Assembly (NCBI RefSeq): GCF_002563795.1
Contig: NZ_PDJL01000004.1
Location: forward strand, 1,116,001 to 1,180,000
DNA: 64,000 nucleotides
DNA from: Vibrio sp. ES.051
Lineage (GTDB): Bacteria; Pseudomonadota; Gammaproteobacteria; Enterobacterales; Vibrionaceae
Reading direction: 5' to 3'
The number at the start of each line of letters is the position of its first letter. The first letter of the stretch is position 1. Made by a program: the position numbers and the translations under genes. The notes under the pieces were generated by a model, which was not told where the DNA came from, did no database searches, and saw only the letters and a list, made by a program, of their open reading frames with translations. This document shows positions 10,586 to 21,697 of the stretch, one piece after another.

Positions 10586-10803
10586 ATTGCTTAATTTAGG
10601 TACGGATTGCAAATCATTCTCTCCAAACGGCATCGATAGGTTTGATTTGAAGGCTAGAATCTTGATCCTTCGTTTTATTACGTGTGTTGGGTTGTGATAA
10701 CGAAATTCGCCTATATCCTTATGGTTTATTGCTTGCAGTGCATAACGCAATTGTGTAAACAAAGGAGCAACTATTTACAATAAAACGGTCGTAAAGGGAA
10801 GGC

Positions 10804-11547
10804 ATGTTTAAGAAACTAAAAGCATCACTGGGGATTGGCTCAGCCAAAGTTGATACAATTTTAGATGAAATGAGCGTATATCAAGGTTCGACGCTGAAAG
10901 GGCATGTTCATATCAAAGGTGGGGACGTTGAACAGCAAATTGATGCCATCACTATTAAGCTAAATACGGAAATGAAAGTAGAAGTGGATGATAATGTGAG
11001 TTATCAAACATTCACTATCGATCAATTAAAAGCGGTTGAACCGTTTGTCATTCAGGCAAATGAAGAAAAGCAAGTTTCGTTTGAGCTTAAATTGCATGAT
11101 GAAACACCAATTACGGCTGTCAGTGCGCTTAAGAATCAATGTCATGTATGGGTAGAAACAACGCTAGATATTGATTTTGCAATTGACCCTCGTGATCGTG
11201 ATTACATTGAAGTGAAACCACTTCCTTGCGCATCACGCGTTATTCAGGCGATTGAGCAGGCGGGCTTCACCATGGTGAAAGCGGACGTGGAAAAAGGCTT
11301 CTTGCGTGGGAGCACATTTGCCTCTCGTTCAGGAATTTATCAAGAGCTTGAATTCCGCAATAATGGTTTTCTCTCCACCAAAGAAATTGAACTGTCCTTT
11401 ATCTTAGAAGGGCAGGTTATGCATTGTTTGGCAGAGATCGACCGTTCGTTGAGCCTGGCTGGTGATCAATATCGTTCATTTACCTTGCCGATTAATGCAA
11501 CCGATGCACAAGTTGCAGCAGCGGTTGCACCTGCGCTAAACCTTTAA
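10804..11547 (+). CDS. Spo0M (SpoOM)-like arrestin-fold protein
   Basis: 247 residues starting MFKKLKASLGIGSAKVDT, the typical opening of the Spo0M family, which has an arrestin-like beta-sandwich. In Bacillus Spo0M affects sporulation and cell morphology; in non-sporulating Vibrio the role is unknown and the sporulation label should not be taken literally. No signal peptide, so probably cytoplasmic. The ATG is preceded by AGGGAAGGC. It is divergent from hutC and its stop lies 5 bases from the stop of the convergent DUF3187 gene, with no good terminator between them. Confidence 0.8.
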   Translation: MFKKLKASLGIGSAKVDTILDEMSVYQGSTLKGHVHIKGGDVEQQIDAITIKLNTEMKVEVDDNVSYQTFTIDQLKAVEPFVIQANEEKQVSFELKLHDETPITAVSALKNQCHVWVETTLDIDFAIDPRDRDYIEVKPLPCASRVIQAIEQAGFTMVKADVEKGFLRGSTFASRSGIYQELEFRNNGFLSTKEIELSFILEGQVMHCLAEIDRSLSLAGDQYRSFTLPINATDAQVAAAVAPALNL

Positions 11548-11552
11548 CTCTC

Positions 11553-12539
11553 TCAGCTTTCTGAGTTTGGTGAGAATAAGTATCGATATCCCAAGCTAAA
11601 TGCGATATCGGTACTGTTGTCCATGTTTCTTGCATTCTCTACCGCTAAAAATTCAATAGCAGAGCTCTCCATTACATATCGATAGCCAAGTACAAGCTCG
11701 TTGGATGCATCAGCAAATTCTGCAGGTCCTTCTGTCGATCCTTGATACCAATGATACTCAACCACTAAGTGATGGTTTTCTTCTAACGCATAACGGTATC
11801 CCACCGCAGTGGCAACAGTATTATGTCGATAAGGCAGTTCAAGCAAGGCGCGATCATTTGAACGAAAAGTCATGCCTACCATCGAATAAAAAGCATGGGC
11901 ATCATTCAAGTAGCTGTAATTCAGTTGGAAGCCTTGTTCAAAATTACTGCCTTTAAAGGCAGCGTGAGCAACATCATTAAAATATAAGCTACCACCAACC
12001 GAGAGGCCGTGATGCTCATTCTGTAATACTTGATATTGCACGTAAGTAGAGATGTTATTGGCAAGTGTTTGTCCTTTAAAGTCATCTTCCAGTACATCAT
12101 ATTGCCGCATTGAGATGTAGAAACGGTCTCTATCTACATTATCTCGTCCATTTTGTCCGATGCCGAACAAGTTATGGAAACTTTTAGTCAGGCCATCTAA
12201 GTGGTTATCAGCTGCGAAAACCCATCGATAATTGAGCTCCCATTGCCAACGGCTATTGATTTGCCACTTGCTGCCGATCTCGATTTGATTATGGTAGTAA
12301 TCAAGAGCGTATTCATCGGTATGAGCCCATACACTAGCCACGGTTCCTGAGCCGTAGGCTTCTACTAAACCAGAAGGAAGGCTATGCCCAGAACGGAGTA
12401 TATTGGTGTGACTCACCACTTGCATTGGTGATTGCGCGTAGGATCGAAGCGGCCCGTATTGAGCACCAGACGTGAAGGCAGGAACTGAAAACATAGAAGC
12501 ACATATAAATCCAATAAGACGGTGTCTAAAATTCATCAT
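11553..12539 (-). CDS. DUF3187 family putative outer-membrane protein
   Basis: 328 residues from the ATG at 12539 (AGAGG eight bases upstream; the earlier open codons lack a ribosome-binding site). It begins with a Sec signal peptide: basic MMNFRHR, hydrophobic LIGFICASMFSVPAF, then a TSGAQ cleavage region. The remainder has alternating aromatic/polar strands (WQWELNYRWVF, HHLVVEYHWYQGS) and ends with a strand (FSLGYRYLF) a few residues before the C-terminus, as expected of a beta-barrel. The family is unnamed; a porin-like role is inference from this pattern. Confidence 0.7.
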   Translation of the reverse strand: MMNFRHRLIGFICASMFSVPAFTSGAQYGPLRSYAQSPMQVVSHTNILRSGHSLPSGLVEAYGSGTVASVWAHTDEYALDYYHNQIEIGSKWQINSRWQWELNYRWVFAADNHLDGLTKSFHNLFGIGQNGRDNVDRDRFYISMRQYDVLEDDFKGQTLANNISTYVQYQVLQNEHHGLSVGGSLYFNDVAHAAFKGSNFEQGFQLNYSYLNDAHAFYSMVGMTFRSNDRALLELPYRHNTVATAVGYRYALEENHHLVVEYHWYQGSTEGPAEFADASNELVLGYRYVMESSAIEFLAVENARNMDNSTDIAFSLGYRYLFSPNSES

Positions 12540-12702
12540 ACTGAATACCTCTGACAAACGACTTAATAAGACAACTATAGTGTTATCGAGCAATGAATGA
12601 TGCCTTTTAATTATATCAATTGTCTATTTAAACGGTATCAAGTAAGCCGTTTAAGGTGAATCTCTCTGCGCGCAAGCCTTATGGATAAAACTAAATCGCG
12701 CT

Positions 12703-12731
12703 TTGCAATCTAAATGTGAGCTAGGTACAAT
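12703..12731 (+). promoter_or_regulatory. thrS promoter
   Basis: TTGCAA (12703-12708) and TACAAT (12726-12731) with a 17-base spacer. Predicted transcription start near 12738 gives a leader of about 127 bases containing both operator hairpins. Confidence 0.7.
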
Positions 12732-12746
12732 CTCACTTTTGATAAT

Positions 12747-12847
12747 GGTCCGGTATTCGTGTTACCGAGAGGCCGTTATTGACTCTCAACTATTTTCCAA
12801 CAAATAGCTTCTAATTTGAATAACATGTGTTGCTTGGTGTGCAACAC
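12747..12847 (+). promoter_or_regulatory. thrS translational operator: two tRNA-Thr anticodon-arm mimics
   Basis: Hairpin 1 (12751-12767) is CGGTA / TACCG with a seven-base loop TTCGTGT; positions 3-5 of the loop are CGU, a Thr anticodon. A further GGTC / GGCC pairing (12747-12750 with 12771-12774) extends it past an AGA bulge. Hairpin 2 (12827-12847) is a seven-pair stem GTGTTGC / GCAACAC with a seven-base loop TTGGTGT, whose anticodon positions read GGU, another Thr anticodon. It ends 6 bases before the AAAGGA ribosome-binding site. In E. coli, ThrRS represses its own translation by binding two such hairpins in the thrS leader. Structures are seen; repression is inferred by analogy. Confidence 0.8.
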
Positions 12848-12865
12848 CACTGTAAAGGACATAGC

Positions 12866-14794
12866 ATGCCTATAATTACTCTTCCTGACGGCAGTCAGCG
12901 TCAATTTGACAACCCAGTATCGACAATGGAAGTTGCGCAATCGATCGGCCCAGGTCTTGCCAAAGCAACGATCGCTGGTCGTGTAAATGGTAACCGCGTA
13001 GATGCGAGTGATCTGATTGAAGAAGATGCAAGCCTAGAAATCATCACAGTTAAAGATGAGGTTGACGGTCTAGAAATCGTTCGTCACTCTTGCGCTCACC
13101 TCCTTGGTCACGCTATTAAGCAGCTTTACCCTCAAGCTAAAATGGCGATCGGTCCTACGATAGATAGTGGTTTCTATTATGACATCGACCTAGACGAGTC
13201 TCTAACGCAAGAAGATCTAGAAAAGATTGAAAAGCGCATGAAAGAGCTTGCGAAAACCAAGTACGAAGTTGTTAAGAAAAAGGTGAGCTGGCAGGAAGCG
13301 CGTGATGCGTTTGAATCACGTGGTGAACCATACAAAGTGGAAATTCTAGACGAAAACGTATCTCGTGATGATCGCCCGGGTCTTTACCACCATGAAGAAT
13401 ATATCGACATGTGTCGTGGTCCTCATGTTCCACACATGGGCTTCTGCCAACACTTCACACTATTGAACGTGGCAGGTGCTTACTGGCGTGGTAACAGCGA
13501 CAACAAAATGCTTCAACGTATCTACGGTACGGCTTTCCACGATAAGAAAGCACTGAAAGCGCACCTAACTCGCCTAGAAGAAGCGGCGAAGCGTGACCAC
13601 CGTAAGATCGGTAAACAACTAGACCTATTCCACATGCAGCAAGAAGCTCCGGGTATGGTCTTCTGGCACCACAATGGTTGGTCTATCTTCCGTGATCTAG
13701 AAGTATTCGTTCGTGACAAGCTAACAGAATACGATTACCAAGAAGTAAAAGGTCCACTAATGATGGATCGTGTTCTTTGGGAACGCTCTGGTCACTGGGA
13801 CAAATACGCTGATGCGATGTTTACGACGTCTTCTGAGAACCGTGAATACGCAATTAAACCAATGAACTGTCCAGGTCACGTACAGATCTTCAACCAAGGT
13901 CTTAAATCATACCGTGATCTGCCGCTACGTATGGCGGAGTTTGGTTCATGTCACCGTAACGAACCATCTGGTGCACTGCACGGTATTATGCGTGTACGTG
14001 GCTTCACTCAGGATGACGCTCACATCTTCTGTACTGAGAGCCAAATCCAAGAAGAAGTAACAAACTGCATTAAAATGGTATACGATACATACCAAACATT
14101 TGGTTTCGACAATATCGTAGTGAAATTGTCTACTCGTCCAGAGAAACGTGTAGGTTCAGACGAAATCTGGGATCAATCTGAAGAAGCATTGAAACTTTCT
14201 CTTGAATCAATGGACATCCCATATGAGATTCAAGAAGGTGAGGGTGCATTCTACGGTCCTAAGATCGAATTCACGCTATATGACTGTCTAGACCGTGCTT
14301 GGCAGTGTGGTACTGTTCAGCTTGATTTCAACCTACCAGGTCGCCTAGGCGCTACTTATGTAGGTGAAAATAACGAACGTCTTGTACCAGTAATGATTCA
14401 CCGTGCGATTCTAGGTTCACTAGAACGCTTCATCGGTATCCTAATCGAAGAATATGCTGGCTTCTTCCCAACTTGGTTGGCGCCAGAACAAGCAATTCTT
14501 ATGAACATTACTGATAAACAGTCAGGTTATGTTCAAGAAATAGTACAAAAACTACAAAAAAGTGGAATTAGAGCCAAAGCGGACTTGAGAAATGAGAAGA
14601 TTGGCTTTAAAATCCGCGAACATACTTTGAAGCGAGTACCGTATATGCTTGTAGTTGGTGACCAAGAAATGGAAGCTGGCGAAATTGCAGTACGTACCCG
14701 TAAAGGTAAAGATCTCGGCAAATTTAAAGTGGATGACTTTATTGCATACATCCAAGACGAGATCTCAAGCCGTAAGCTCAATCTGGAGGAATAA
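12866..14794 (+). CDS. thrS: Threonyl-tRNA synthetase
   Basis: Class II synthetase that charges tRNA-Thr and edits mischarged serine. 642 residues, identical in length to the E. coli enzyme. In order: TGS domain (about 1-62), editing domain with [10 protein letters not shown] (about 73) and a CxGPH motif, catalytic core with motif 2 ([15 protein letters not shown]) and the zinc Cys in NCPGH, then the anticodon-binding domain. The start is the ATG at 12866, with AAAGGA six bases upstream; the longer open frame would run through the operator hairpin. Codon use is strongly biased as in highly expressed genes. Its last codons contain the infC ribosome-binding site. Confidence 0.98.
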   Translation: MPIITLPDGSQRQFDNPVSTMEVAQSIGPGLAKATIAGRVNGNRVDASDLIEEDASLEIITVKDEVDGLEIVRHSCAHLLGHAIKQLYPQAKMAIGPTIDSGFYYDIDLDESLTQEDLEKIEKRMKELAKTKYEVVKKKVSWQEARDAFESRGEPYKVEILDENVSRDDRPGLYHHEEYIDMCRGPHVPHMGFCQHFTLLNVAGAYWRGNSDNKMLQRIYGTAFHDKKALKAHLTRLEEAAKRDHRKIGKQLDLFHMQQEAPGMVFWHHNGWSIFRDLEVFVRDKLTEYDYQEVKGPLMMDRVLWERSGHWDKYADAMFTTSSENREYAIKPMNCPGHVQIFNQGLKSYRDLPLRMAEFGSCHRNEPSGALHGIMRVRGFTQDDAHIFCTESQIQEEVTNCIKMVYDTYQTFGFDNIVVKLSTRPEKRVGSDEIWDQSEEALKLSLESMDIPYEIQEGEGAFYGPKIEFTLYDCLDRAWQCGTVQLDFNLPGRLGATYVGENNERLVPVMIHRAILGSLERFIGILIEEYAGFFPTWLAPEQAILMNITDKQSGYVQEIVQKLQKSGIRAKADLRNEKIGFKIREHTLKRVPYMLVVGDQEMEAGEIAVRTRKGKDLGKFKVDDFIAYIQDEISSRKLNLEE

Positions 14795-14797
14795 GCT

Positions 14798-15349
14798 ATT
14801 AAAGGCGGAAGACGTGGCCAACAGCCGGTAAAACAAAACCCGCACCGTATAAACGGTGAAATTCGTGGTGTTCGTGAAGTTCGACTAACAGGCGCTGACG
14901 GTGACTCAGTTGGTGTTGTATCGATTCAAGAAGCCATTGCAGCTGCTGAAGAAGCTGGTATGGATCTCGTTGAGATCAGCCCTAACGCCGAGCCACCTGT
15001 TTGTCGTGTGATGGACTATGGTAAGTTCCTCTTCGAGAAGAGCAAAACTGCTAAAGAGCAGAAGAAGAAGCAAAAGCAGGTCCAGATCAAGGAAGTAAAA
15101 TTCCGTCCTGGAACTGATATTGGAGACTATCAGGTAAAACTACGCAACCTGACGCGTTTCCTTGAAGAAGGCAACAAAGTGAAGGTAACAATTCGCTTCC
15201 GTGGCCGAGAGATGGCACACCAAAGCATCGGTGTTGACGTTCTAAATCGTCTTAAGGAAGACACTGCAGAACTTGCTGTAGTGGAATCTTTCCCTAAGAA
15301 GATCGAAGGTCGCCAGATGATCATGGTGCTAGCCCCTAAAAAGAAGTAA
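14798..15349 (+). CDS. infC: Translation initiation factor IF-3, AUU start codon
   Basis: 183 residues. The first ATG in frame (14960) would delete the N-terminal third of IF-3. Upstream in the same frame an ATT at 14798 begins [20 protein letters not shown], which matches the start of E. coli IF-3 (also AUU-initiated), and GGAGG lies eight bases before it, spanning the last thrS codons. IF-3 discriminates against non-canonical starts and so lowers its own synthesis. The thrS stop is 3 bases upstream. The N- and C-domains ([30 protein letters not shown]) are complete. Confidence 0.97.
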   Translation: MKGGRRGQQPVKQNPHRINGEIRGVREVRLTGADGDSVGVVSIQEAIAAAEEAGMDLVEISPNAEPPVCRVMDYGKFLFEKSKTAKEQKKKQKQVQIKEVKFRPGTDIGDYQVKLRNLTRFLEEGNKVKVTIRFRGREMAHQSIGVDVLNRLKEDTAELAVVESFPKKIEGRQMIMVLAPKKK

Positions 15350-15371
15350 TTAACGGCTCATAAAGTAACTT

Positions 15372-15403
15372 AAACCTAGTCGTTTAACACGACGACTAGG
15401 TTT
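15372..15403 (+). promoter_or_regulatory. Strong hairpin between infC and rpmI
   Basis: Twelve-base-pair perfect stem (AAACCTAGTCGT / ACGACTAGGTTT) with an eight-base loop, followed by TGTTCG. It could be a partial terminator, an RNase processing site, or part of the region where L20 regulates rpmI-rplT in related bacteria. The stem is seen; its role is open. Confidence 0.6.
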
Positions 15404-15457
15404 TGTTCGCCTTAATTACATTGTTAATTAAACTACTACAATGCGGAGTTATTCATC

Positions 15458-15652
15458 ATGCCTAAGATGAAAACCAACAAAGGTGCTGCTAAGCGTTTTA
15501 AGAAAACTGCTGGCGGTATTAAGTTCAAGCACGCTACTAAACGTCACATCCTGACTAAGCGTACTACTAAGAACAAGCGTCAACTACGTCCAAATGCAAT
15601 CCTTCCACGTTGTGAAGTGGCTGCAGTAATCCGTATGTTGCCATACGCTTAA
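15458..15652 (+). CDS. rpmI: Ribosomal protein L35
   Basis: 64 residues, highly basic ([19 protein letters not shown]), a component of the 50S subunit and recognisable over its full length. ATG at 15458 with a GCGGAG site upstream. It sits in the conserved thrS-infC-rpmI-rplT order, 40 bases before rplT. In E. coli, L20 represses translation of this gene through the upstream mRNA. Confidence 0.97.
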   Translation: MPKMKTNKGAAKRFKKTAGGIKFKHATKRHILTKRTTKNKRQLRPNAILPRCEVAAVIRMLPYA

Positions 15653-15692
15653 TTCTTTTTAGTTATCAATCGTTTAGTTTAGGAGAAGCATA

Positions 15693-16046
15693 ATGCCTCG
15701 CGTAAAACGTGGTGTACAAGCTCGTGCACGTCATAAGAAAGTTCTAAAACAAGCCAAAGGTTACTACGGAGCACGTTCACGTGTTTACCGCGTAGCTTTC
15801 CAAGCAGTTACTAAAGCTGGTCAATACGCTTACCGTGACCGTCGTAACAAGAAACGTCAATTCCGTCAACTTTGGATTGCACGTATTAACGCTGCGTCTC
15901 GTCAAAATGGTCTATCTTACAGCCGTTTCATCAACGGTCTTAAGAAAGCATCTATCGAGATCGATCGTAAGATTCTTGCTGATATTGCGGTATTCGACAA
16001 ATCTGCATTTGCAGTTCTAGTTGAAAAAGCAAAAGCTGCTCTTTAA
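15693..16046 (+). CDS. rplT: Ribosomal protein L20
   Basis: 117 residues, the standard length. Basic N-terminal extension ([22 protein letters not shown]) that enters the 23S rRNA core, and a globular C-terminal domain that in E. coli also binds the operator on its own mRNA. GGAGAAG precedes the ATG. Last gene of the translation operon, followed by a terminator. Confidence 0.98.
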   Translation: MPRVKRGVQARARHKKVLKQAKGYYGARSRVYRVAFQAVTKAGQYAYRDRRNKKRQFRQLWIARINAASRQNGLSYSRFINGLKKASIEIDRKILADIAVFDKSAFAVLVEKAKAAL

Positions 16047-16067
16047 TTAGCAGTTTAGGTTTAAGAA

Positions 16068-16096
16068 AAGGGGGAGCTTAGGCTCTCCTTTTTTAT
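16068..16096 (+). terminator. Terminator after rplT
   Basis: Stem AGGGGGAGC / GCTCTCCTT with two G-U pairs, a TTAG loop, and a T run. Confidence 0.85.
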
Positions 16097-16251
16097 ATCT
16101 TCGCATAACTCATTCCAAGGATTTTCCCTTCGTATAATTGACACACTCTCATTATCATTCCCCCGCCTAATATCTACTTCCACTTTCTTGGTTTTATCTC
16201 CTCAACTTAAATGATAATGTAAATTGATATTAACGGCTTGAGGAACTACAA

Positions 16252-16569
16252 ATGATCTGCACAACGACAGAGACTATTCCAGGAAAAGATATCGTAGAAA
16301 TACAAGGAGTGGTAACAGGTAATGTTGTTCAATCTAAACATATTGGCCGTGACCTGATGGCTGGCATTAAGAGCATCTTCGGTGGAGAGATTCGTGGTTA
16401 TACCGAAATGATGAGCGAAGCGCGCAACGTCGCAATTCAACGCATGGTGCAAGACGCAGAATATAAAGGCGCAGATGCGATTGTTGGTATCCGGCTGACA
16501 ACCAGTTCAATTGTGGATGGTTCTTCTGAAATTTTAGCTTTTGGTACCGCTGTAAAACTTGCTAACTGA
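16252..16569 (+). CDS. YbjQ family protein (UPF0145)
   Basis: 105 residues, cytosolic, with the family pattern of a GxxVxSKHIGRD turn, GGEIRGYTEMMSEAR (about 44-58) and a C-terminal GADAIVGIRLTTSSI strand. Structures of relatives form pentamers; the biochemical role is unknown. ATG at 16252 with GAGGA seven bases upstream. Monocistronic by context. Confidence 0.85.
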   Translation: MICTTTETIPGKDIVEIQGVVTGNVVQSKHIGRDLMAGIKSIFGGEIRGYTEMMSEARNVAIQRMVQDAEYKGADAIVGIRLTTSSIVDGSSEILAFGTAVKLAN

Positions 16570-16812
16570 TATGACTTGTAATAAATAAACGCCACGAACG
16601 GACATAATAGCGCCATACCATAAAGCTACCAACGTGGTTGGTTGATAAATTAATCAAAAAGATCGAGTGAGATAGATCGACTTCATTGTTTTGATTGACA
16701 GTTAGAGCGTTAAGGAAAATTTATCGTTACTATCCGATATGTTTATTGTGGTATTGATAGATATATATGAGCAACTATCAATGCTTACTGTTTCTACTCA
16801 GGAGTCGTTACG
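16570..16812. other. Intergenic region with small inverted repeats upstream of the hemerythrin cyclase
   Basis: Holds a perfect short repeat ACCAAC-GTG-GTTGGT (16628-16642) and an eight-base pair AATCAAAA / TTTTGATT (16652-16659 and 16689-16696) enclosing two copies of GATCGA. These may be operator sites for the following gene. No promoter could be assigned with confidence. Confidence 0.35.
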
Positions 16813-17928
16813 TTGAAGTCATTTGACTGGGACACATATTTCGAAACTGGAATTGAAAAAGTTGATGAGCAACATCAATACTTAGTTGGTTTTATCAATA
16901 AATACGGCGAACTTTTGACGCAAAACAGTATTGCTTTAACGGATATCCAACTTGCGCTTTTTGATCTATCTCGATATGCCGAGTTTCACTTCAAGGAAGA
17001 AGAGAGTTTGATGCGAGAGGCTGGTATATATTCCGAGCACCTAAATAGGCATATTCAAGTTCATCGCGCGTTTATGAGTGATATTATCAGCATGCAAAGC
17101 TTCATCAATGAAGAAAACAAAAAAGCAGCGAAGCAGTTGCTGGATTTTCTTATCCATTGGCTGGCGTACCACATTCTAGGAATTGATCAGAATATGGCGA
17201 AGCAAGTAGCCGCTATACAGTCTGGTATGTCACCGAAAGCAGCATATGATAATCAAGAAAAACAAGTAAATGCTTCAACAGAACCTTTGCTAAGGGCGTT
17301 AACCGAACTATTTTCACAAGTGTCTGAGCGTAATCGAGAATTGCTCAAGCTTAATTTGGTTCTGGAAGAAAAGGTTGATGAAAGGACGCGACAACTCTCC
17401 GACGCCAATAAACAGCTTGAAGCGTTATCATTAACAGACTCTTTAACACAGCTCCCTAATCGTCGAAACGCGATCAAGATACTAAAAACGTTGTGGGATG
17501 ATGAGGACAGCAAAGAATGGTCCCTTGTTTGCGTAATGATAGATGCAGATTACTTCAAGCAGGTTAATGATACCTGTGGGCATGAGGCTGGAGACGTGGT
17601 CCTTCAAGAGCTCGCACAAGCACTGACACACTATTTCCGCAGCGATGATATCGTTTGCCGTTTAGGGGGCGACGAGTTTCTCGTGATTTGTCCGGATACT
17701 GGTTTAGAGGGGGGATTGCATGTCGCCGAAGTAGTAAGAAAAAAAGTATCTGGTATGCAAGTATCAACATCAGTCGAATCTTGGCGAGGCAGCATCAGTG
17801 TGGGAGTAGCGGAGCGCCGAGGTGATATGGGTACCTACACAGATTTAATTCGTGTGGCAGACAAAGGGGTGTATCTTGCCAAGCAGAATGGTAAGAACTG
17901 TGTTCGTTCCGTCCAAAAATTGACTTAA
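16813..17928 (+). CDS. Bacteriohemerythrin-GGDEF diguanylate cyclase
   Basis: 371 residues. N-terminal hemerythrin domain (about 1-130) with all seven di-iron ligands expected for the fold: H21, H59, E63, H80, H84, H120, D125 (patterns HxxxE, HxxxH, HxxxxD). A coiled linker (about 160-205) leads to a GGDEF domain with intact active site GGDEF (286-290) and inhibitory site RSDD five residues before it. It should make c-di-GMP in response to oxygen, NO or redox state of the di-iron centre; the V. cholerae homologue next to pheS (Bhr-DGC) was reported to be more active in the reduced form. Start is TTG at 16813 with AGGAG eight bases upstream. Monocistronic. Confidence 0.92.
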   Translation: MKSFDWDTYFETGIEKVDEQHQYLVGFINKYGELLTQNSIALTDIQLALFDLSRYAEFHFKEEESLMREAGIYSEHLNRHIQVHRAFMSDIISMQSFINEENKKAAKQLLDFLIHWLAYHILGIDQNMAKQVAAIQSGMSPKAAYDNQEKQVNASTEPLLRALTELFSQVSERNRELLKLNLVLEEKVDERTRQLSDANKQLEALSLTDSLTQLPNRRNAIKILKTLWDDEDSKEWSLVCVMIDADYFKQVNDTCGHEAGDVVLQELAQALTHYFRSDDIVCRLGGDEFLVICPDTGLEGGLHVAEVVRKKVSGMQVSTSVESWRGSISVGVAERRGDMGTYTDLIRVADKGVYLAKQNGKNCVRSVQKLT

Positions 17929-18040
17929 TCCAACGGAGATAATTCCTCCAAATGCTAATCACCAAAGAAACGTACTTTTTGTCTTATTCTTAAAATCTGG
18001 CGCCACTATATTTGGTCGATTCGTAAAATAGTCTCGATAA

Positions 18041-19197
<1,157 letters not shown>

Positions 19198-19215
19198 TCC
19201 AGAGGGTTCATCAAC

Positions 19216-21636
19216 ATGAAATTCAGCGAATCATGGCTTCGTGAGTGGGTAAACCCAGCGGTTACTACTGACGAACTTACTCATCAAATTACAATGGCCG
19301 GCCTAGAGGTAGACGACGTTCTTCCTGTTGCGGGGTCTTTCACTGGCGTTAAAGTGGGTCACGTTGTTGAATGTGGTCAACACCCAGACGCAGACAAACT
19401 GCGCGTAGCTAAAGTTGACGTGGGTGAGGAAGAGCTTCTAGACATCGTTTGTGGCGCACCTAACTGTCGCCAAGGTCTGAAAGTAGCAGTAGCAACAGTT
19501 GGTGCTGTTCTTCCAGGCGATTTCAAAATCAAAAAAGCGAAACTACGTGGCCAACCATCTCACGGCATGCTTTGTTCATTCACTGAACTAGGCATCGATG
19601 TTGAGTCAGACGGCATCATGGAACTAGTAGAAGACGCAGTAATCGGTACAGATTTCCGTGAATTCCTAGGTCTAGATGACGTAACGGTAGACGTAGATCT
19701 AACAGCAAACCGTGCTGACTGTTTCAGCATCCGTGGCCTAGCTCGTGAAGTTGGCGTACTAAACCGTGCTGACGTGACTGAGCCATCAGTAGAAGCAGTT
19801 GCCCCTTCAATCGACGATAAAGTGTCGATTGAAGTGAAAGCACCTGCTGCGTGCCCACGTTACCTAGGTCGTGTGGTTAAGAACGTAAACGTTCAAGCTG
19901 AAACGCCACTATGGATGCAAGAGAAACTGCGTCGTTGTGGTATTCGCTCTATCGACCCAGTAGTAGACATCACTAACTACGTTCTTCTAGAGCAAGGTCA
20001 ACCAATGCACGCATTCGATCTAGCGAAGGTCGAAGGTGGTATCGTCGTTCGTATGGCTGAGCAAGGTGAGAAGCTAACACTTCTTGACGGCAGCGAAGCA
20101 GAACTAAACGCTGATACATTGGTTGTTGCTGACCACAACAAAGCACTGGCAATCGCAGGTATCTTTGGTGGTGAAGAGTCTGGTGTAACAACTGAGACTA
20201 AAAACGTTCTACTAGAGTGTGCATTCTTTGCACCTGACCACATCCGTGGTCGCGCGCGTAGTTACGGTCTTCACACTGATTCTTCAATGCGTTTCGAGCG
20301 TGGTGTGGATTACGCACTACAAGTGAGCGCAATGGAGCGTGCCACTCAGCTTCTTGTTGAAATTTGTGGCGGTGAAGTAGCACCTGTTGTTGCTGTTGAG
20401 TCTGAAGCAGACCTACCTAAGCCAAACAAAGTTGCTCTACGTCGCACTAAACTAGACAACCTACTAGGTCACCACATCACGGATGCAGACGTAGTAGAAA
20501 TCCTAGAGCGCCTAGGTTTAACTGTTGAAGCTTCTGTTCTTGAAAACGGTGAGTCAGGTTGGAATGCAGTTGCACCAACATGGCGTTTCGATATCGCTAT
20601 CGAGCAAGACTTGATTGAAGAAGTTGGCCGTATCTACGGTTACGACAACATCCCTAACCAACACCCAGCAGCAGCACTTAAGATGCACAACCACGTTGAA
20701 GCGGACCTTCCACTGAAACGCGTTCGTGATCTTCTTGTTGACCGTGGTTACCATGAAGCAATCACATATAGCTTCGTTGAGCCAGAGCAACAAAAGCTAG
20801 TTGTACCTGGTGTTGAACCATTAGTGCTTCCAAACCCAATTTCTGCAGACATGTCAGCAATGCGTCTTGGTCTTATCCAAGGTCTGCTGAACACGGTTGT
20901 TCACAACCAGAAACGTCAACAGCCACGCGTTCGTCTATTCGAATACGGCCTACGTTTCATCCCATGTGAATCTGCAGAAAACGGCATGCGCCAAGAGCCT
21001 ATGCTAGCAGGTGTTATCGCAGGGACTCGCGGTGAAGAGCACTGGGATATCGAAACTAACACCGTTGATTTCTTCGACCTTAAGGGCGATCTAGAAGCGA
21101 TTCTAGAGCTATCTGCGAACGAAAAAGCGTACTCTTTCGCAGCACTGTCACCTGAAAGCAAAAAAGCTAACCCAGCACTTCATCCAGGTCAATCTGCGGC
21201 AATCATCGTAGATGGCAAAGAAGTGGGCGTGATCGGTACCGTTCACCCTGAGCTTGAGCGTAAGTTCGGTCTAAACGGTCGGACTATCGTATTCGAAATC
21301 GAATGGTCTGCAATCAACAGTAAAGTGATTCCAGAAGCGGTTCAGCTTTCTAAATTCCCATCAAACCGTCGTGATATCGCGGTAGTTGTGGATGAAGCGG
21401 TAGCATCTGGCGACATCGTTAATGCTTGTCTAGAACAAGGCGGTGAGTTCCTGAAAGATGCGAAGTTATTCGACGTATACGTAGGTAAAGGCGTTGAAGA
21501 AGGCAAGAAGAGCCTAGCAATCGCTCTGACTCTACAGTCAGTTGAGCGTACGCTTGAAGATGCTGATATCGCTGGCGCGGTAGATGCTATCGTTGCTCAC
21601 GTTTCTGAGAAGTTTGGTGCAGCTCTGCGTGACTAA
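19216..21636 (+). CDS. pheT: Phenylalanyl-tRNA synthetase beta chain
   Basis: About 800 residues. In order: tRNA-binding OB/EMAP-like domain (about 40-150, with [19 protein letters not shown]), the B3/B4 editing region that hydrolyses Tyr-tRNA-Phe, B5 DNA-binding-like domain, catalytic-like core, and a C-terminal ferredoxin-like anticodon-binding domain. GAGGG precedes the ATG. Codon use is highly biased, as for pheS and thrS. In enterobacteria ihfA follows directly in the operon; here a terminator and an opposite-strand gene intervene. Confidence 0.98.
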   Translation: MKFSESWLREWVNPAVTTDELTHQITMAGLEVDDVLPVAGSFTGVKVGHVVECGQHPDADKLRVAKVDVGEEELLDIVCGAPNCRQGLKVAVATVGAVLPGDFKIKKAKLRGQPSHGMLCSFTELGIDVESDGIMELVEDAVIGTDFREFLGLDDVTVDVDLTANRADCFSIRGLAREVGVLNRADVTEPSVEAVAPSIDDKVSIEVKAPAACPRYLGRVVKNVNVQAETPLWMQEKLRRCGIRSIDPVVDITNYVLLEQGQPMHAFDLAKVEGGIVVRMAEQGEKLTLLDGSEAELNADTLVVADHNKALAIAGIFGGEESGVTTETKNVLLECAFFAPDHIRGRARSYGLHTDSSMRFERGVDYALQVSAMERATQLLVEICGGEVAPVVAVESEADLPKPNKVALRRTKLDNLLGHHITDADVVEILERLGLTVEASVLENGESGWNAVAPTWRFDIAIEQDLIEEVGRIYGYDNIPNQHPAAALKMHNHVEADLPLKRVRDLLVDRGYHEAITYSFVEPEQQKLVVPGVEPLVLPNPISADMSAMRLGLIQGLLNTVVHNQKRQQPRVRLFEYGLRFIPCESAENGMRQEPMLAGVIAGTRGEEHWDIETNTVDFFDLKGDLEAILELSANEKAYSFAALSPESKKANPALHPGQSAAIIVDGKEVGVIGTVHPELERKFGLNGRTIVFEIEWSAINSKVIPEAVQLSKFPSNRRDIAVVVDEAVASGDIVNACLEQGGEFLKDAKLFDVYVGKGVEEGKKSLAIALTLQSVERTLEDADIAGAVDAIVAHVSEKFGAALRD

Positions 21637-21668
21637 GCGTTAGGCGAACTACCTCTTTTAAGAAACTA

Positions 21669-21697
21669 AAAACCCTGCCAAATTGGTAGGGTTTTTT
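21669..21697 (+). terminator. Terminator after pheT
   Basis: AACCCTGCC / GGTAGGGTT stem (one G-U pair), AAATT loop, six Ts. Confidence 0.88.

Noticed and set aside
10568..10762. 64-codon minus-strand ORF between hutC and the Spo0M-like gene
   Set aside because: No homology or ribosome-binding site, and it overlaps the expected divergent promoters.
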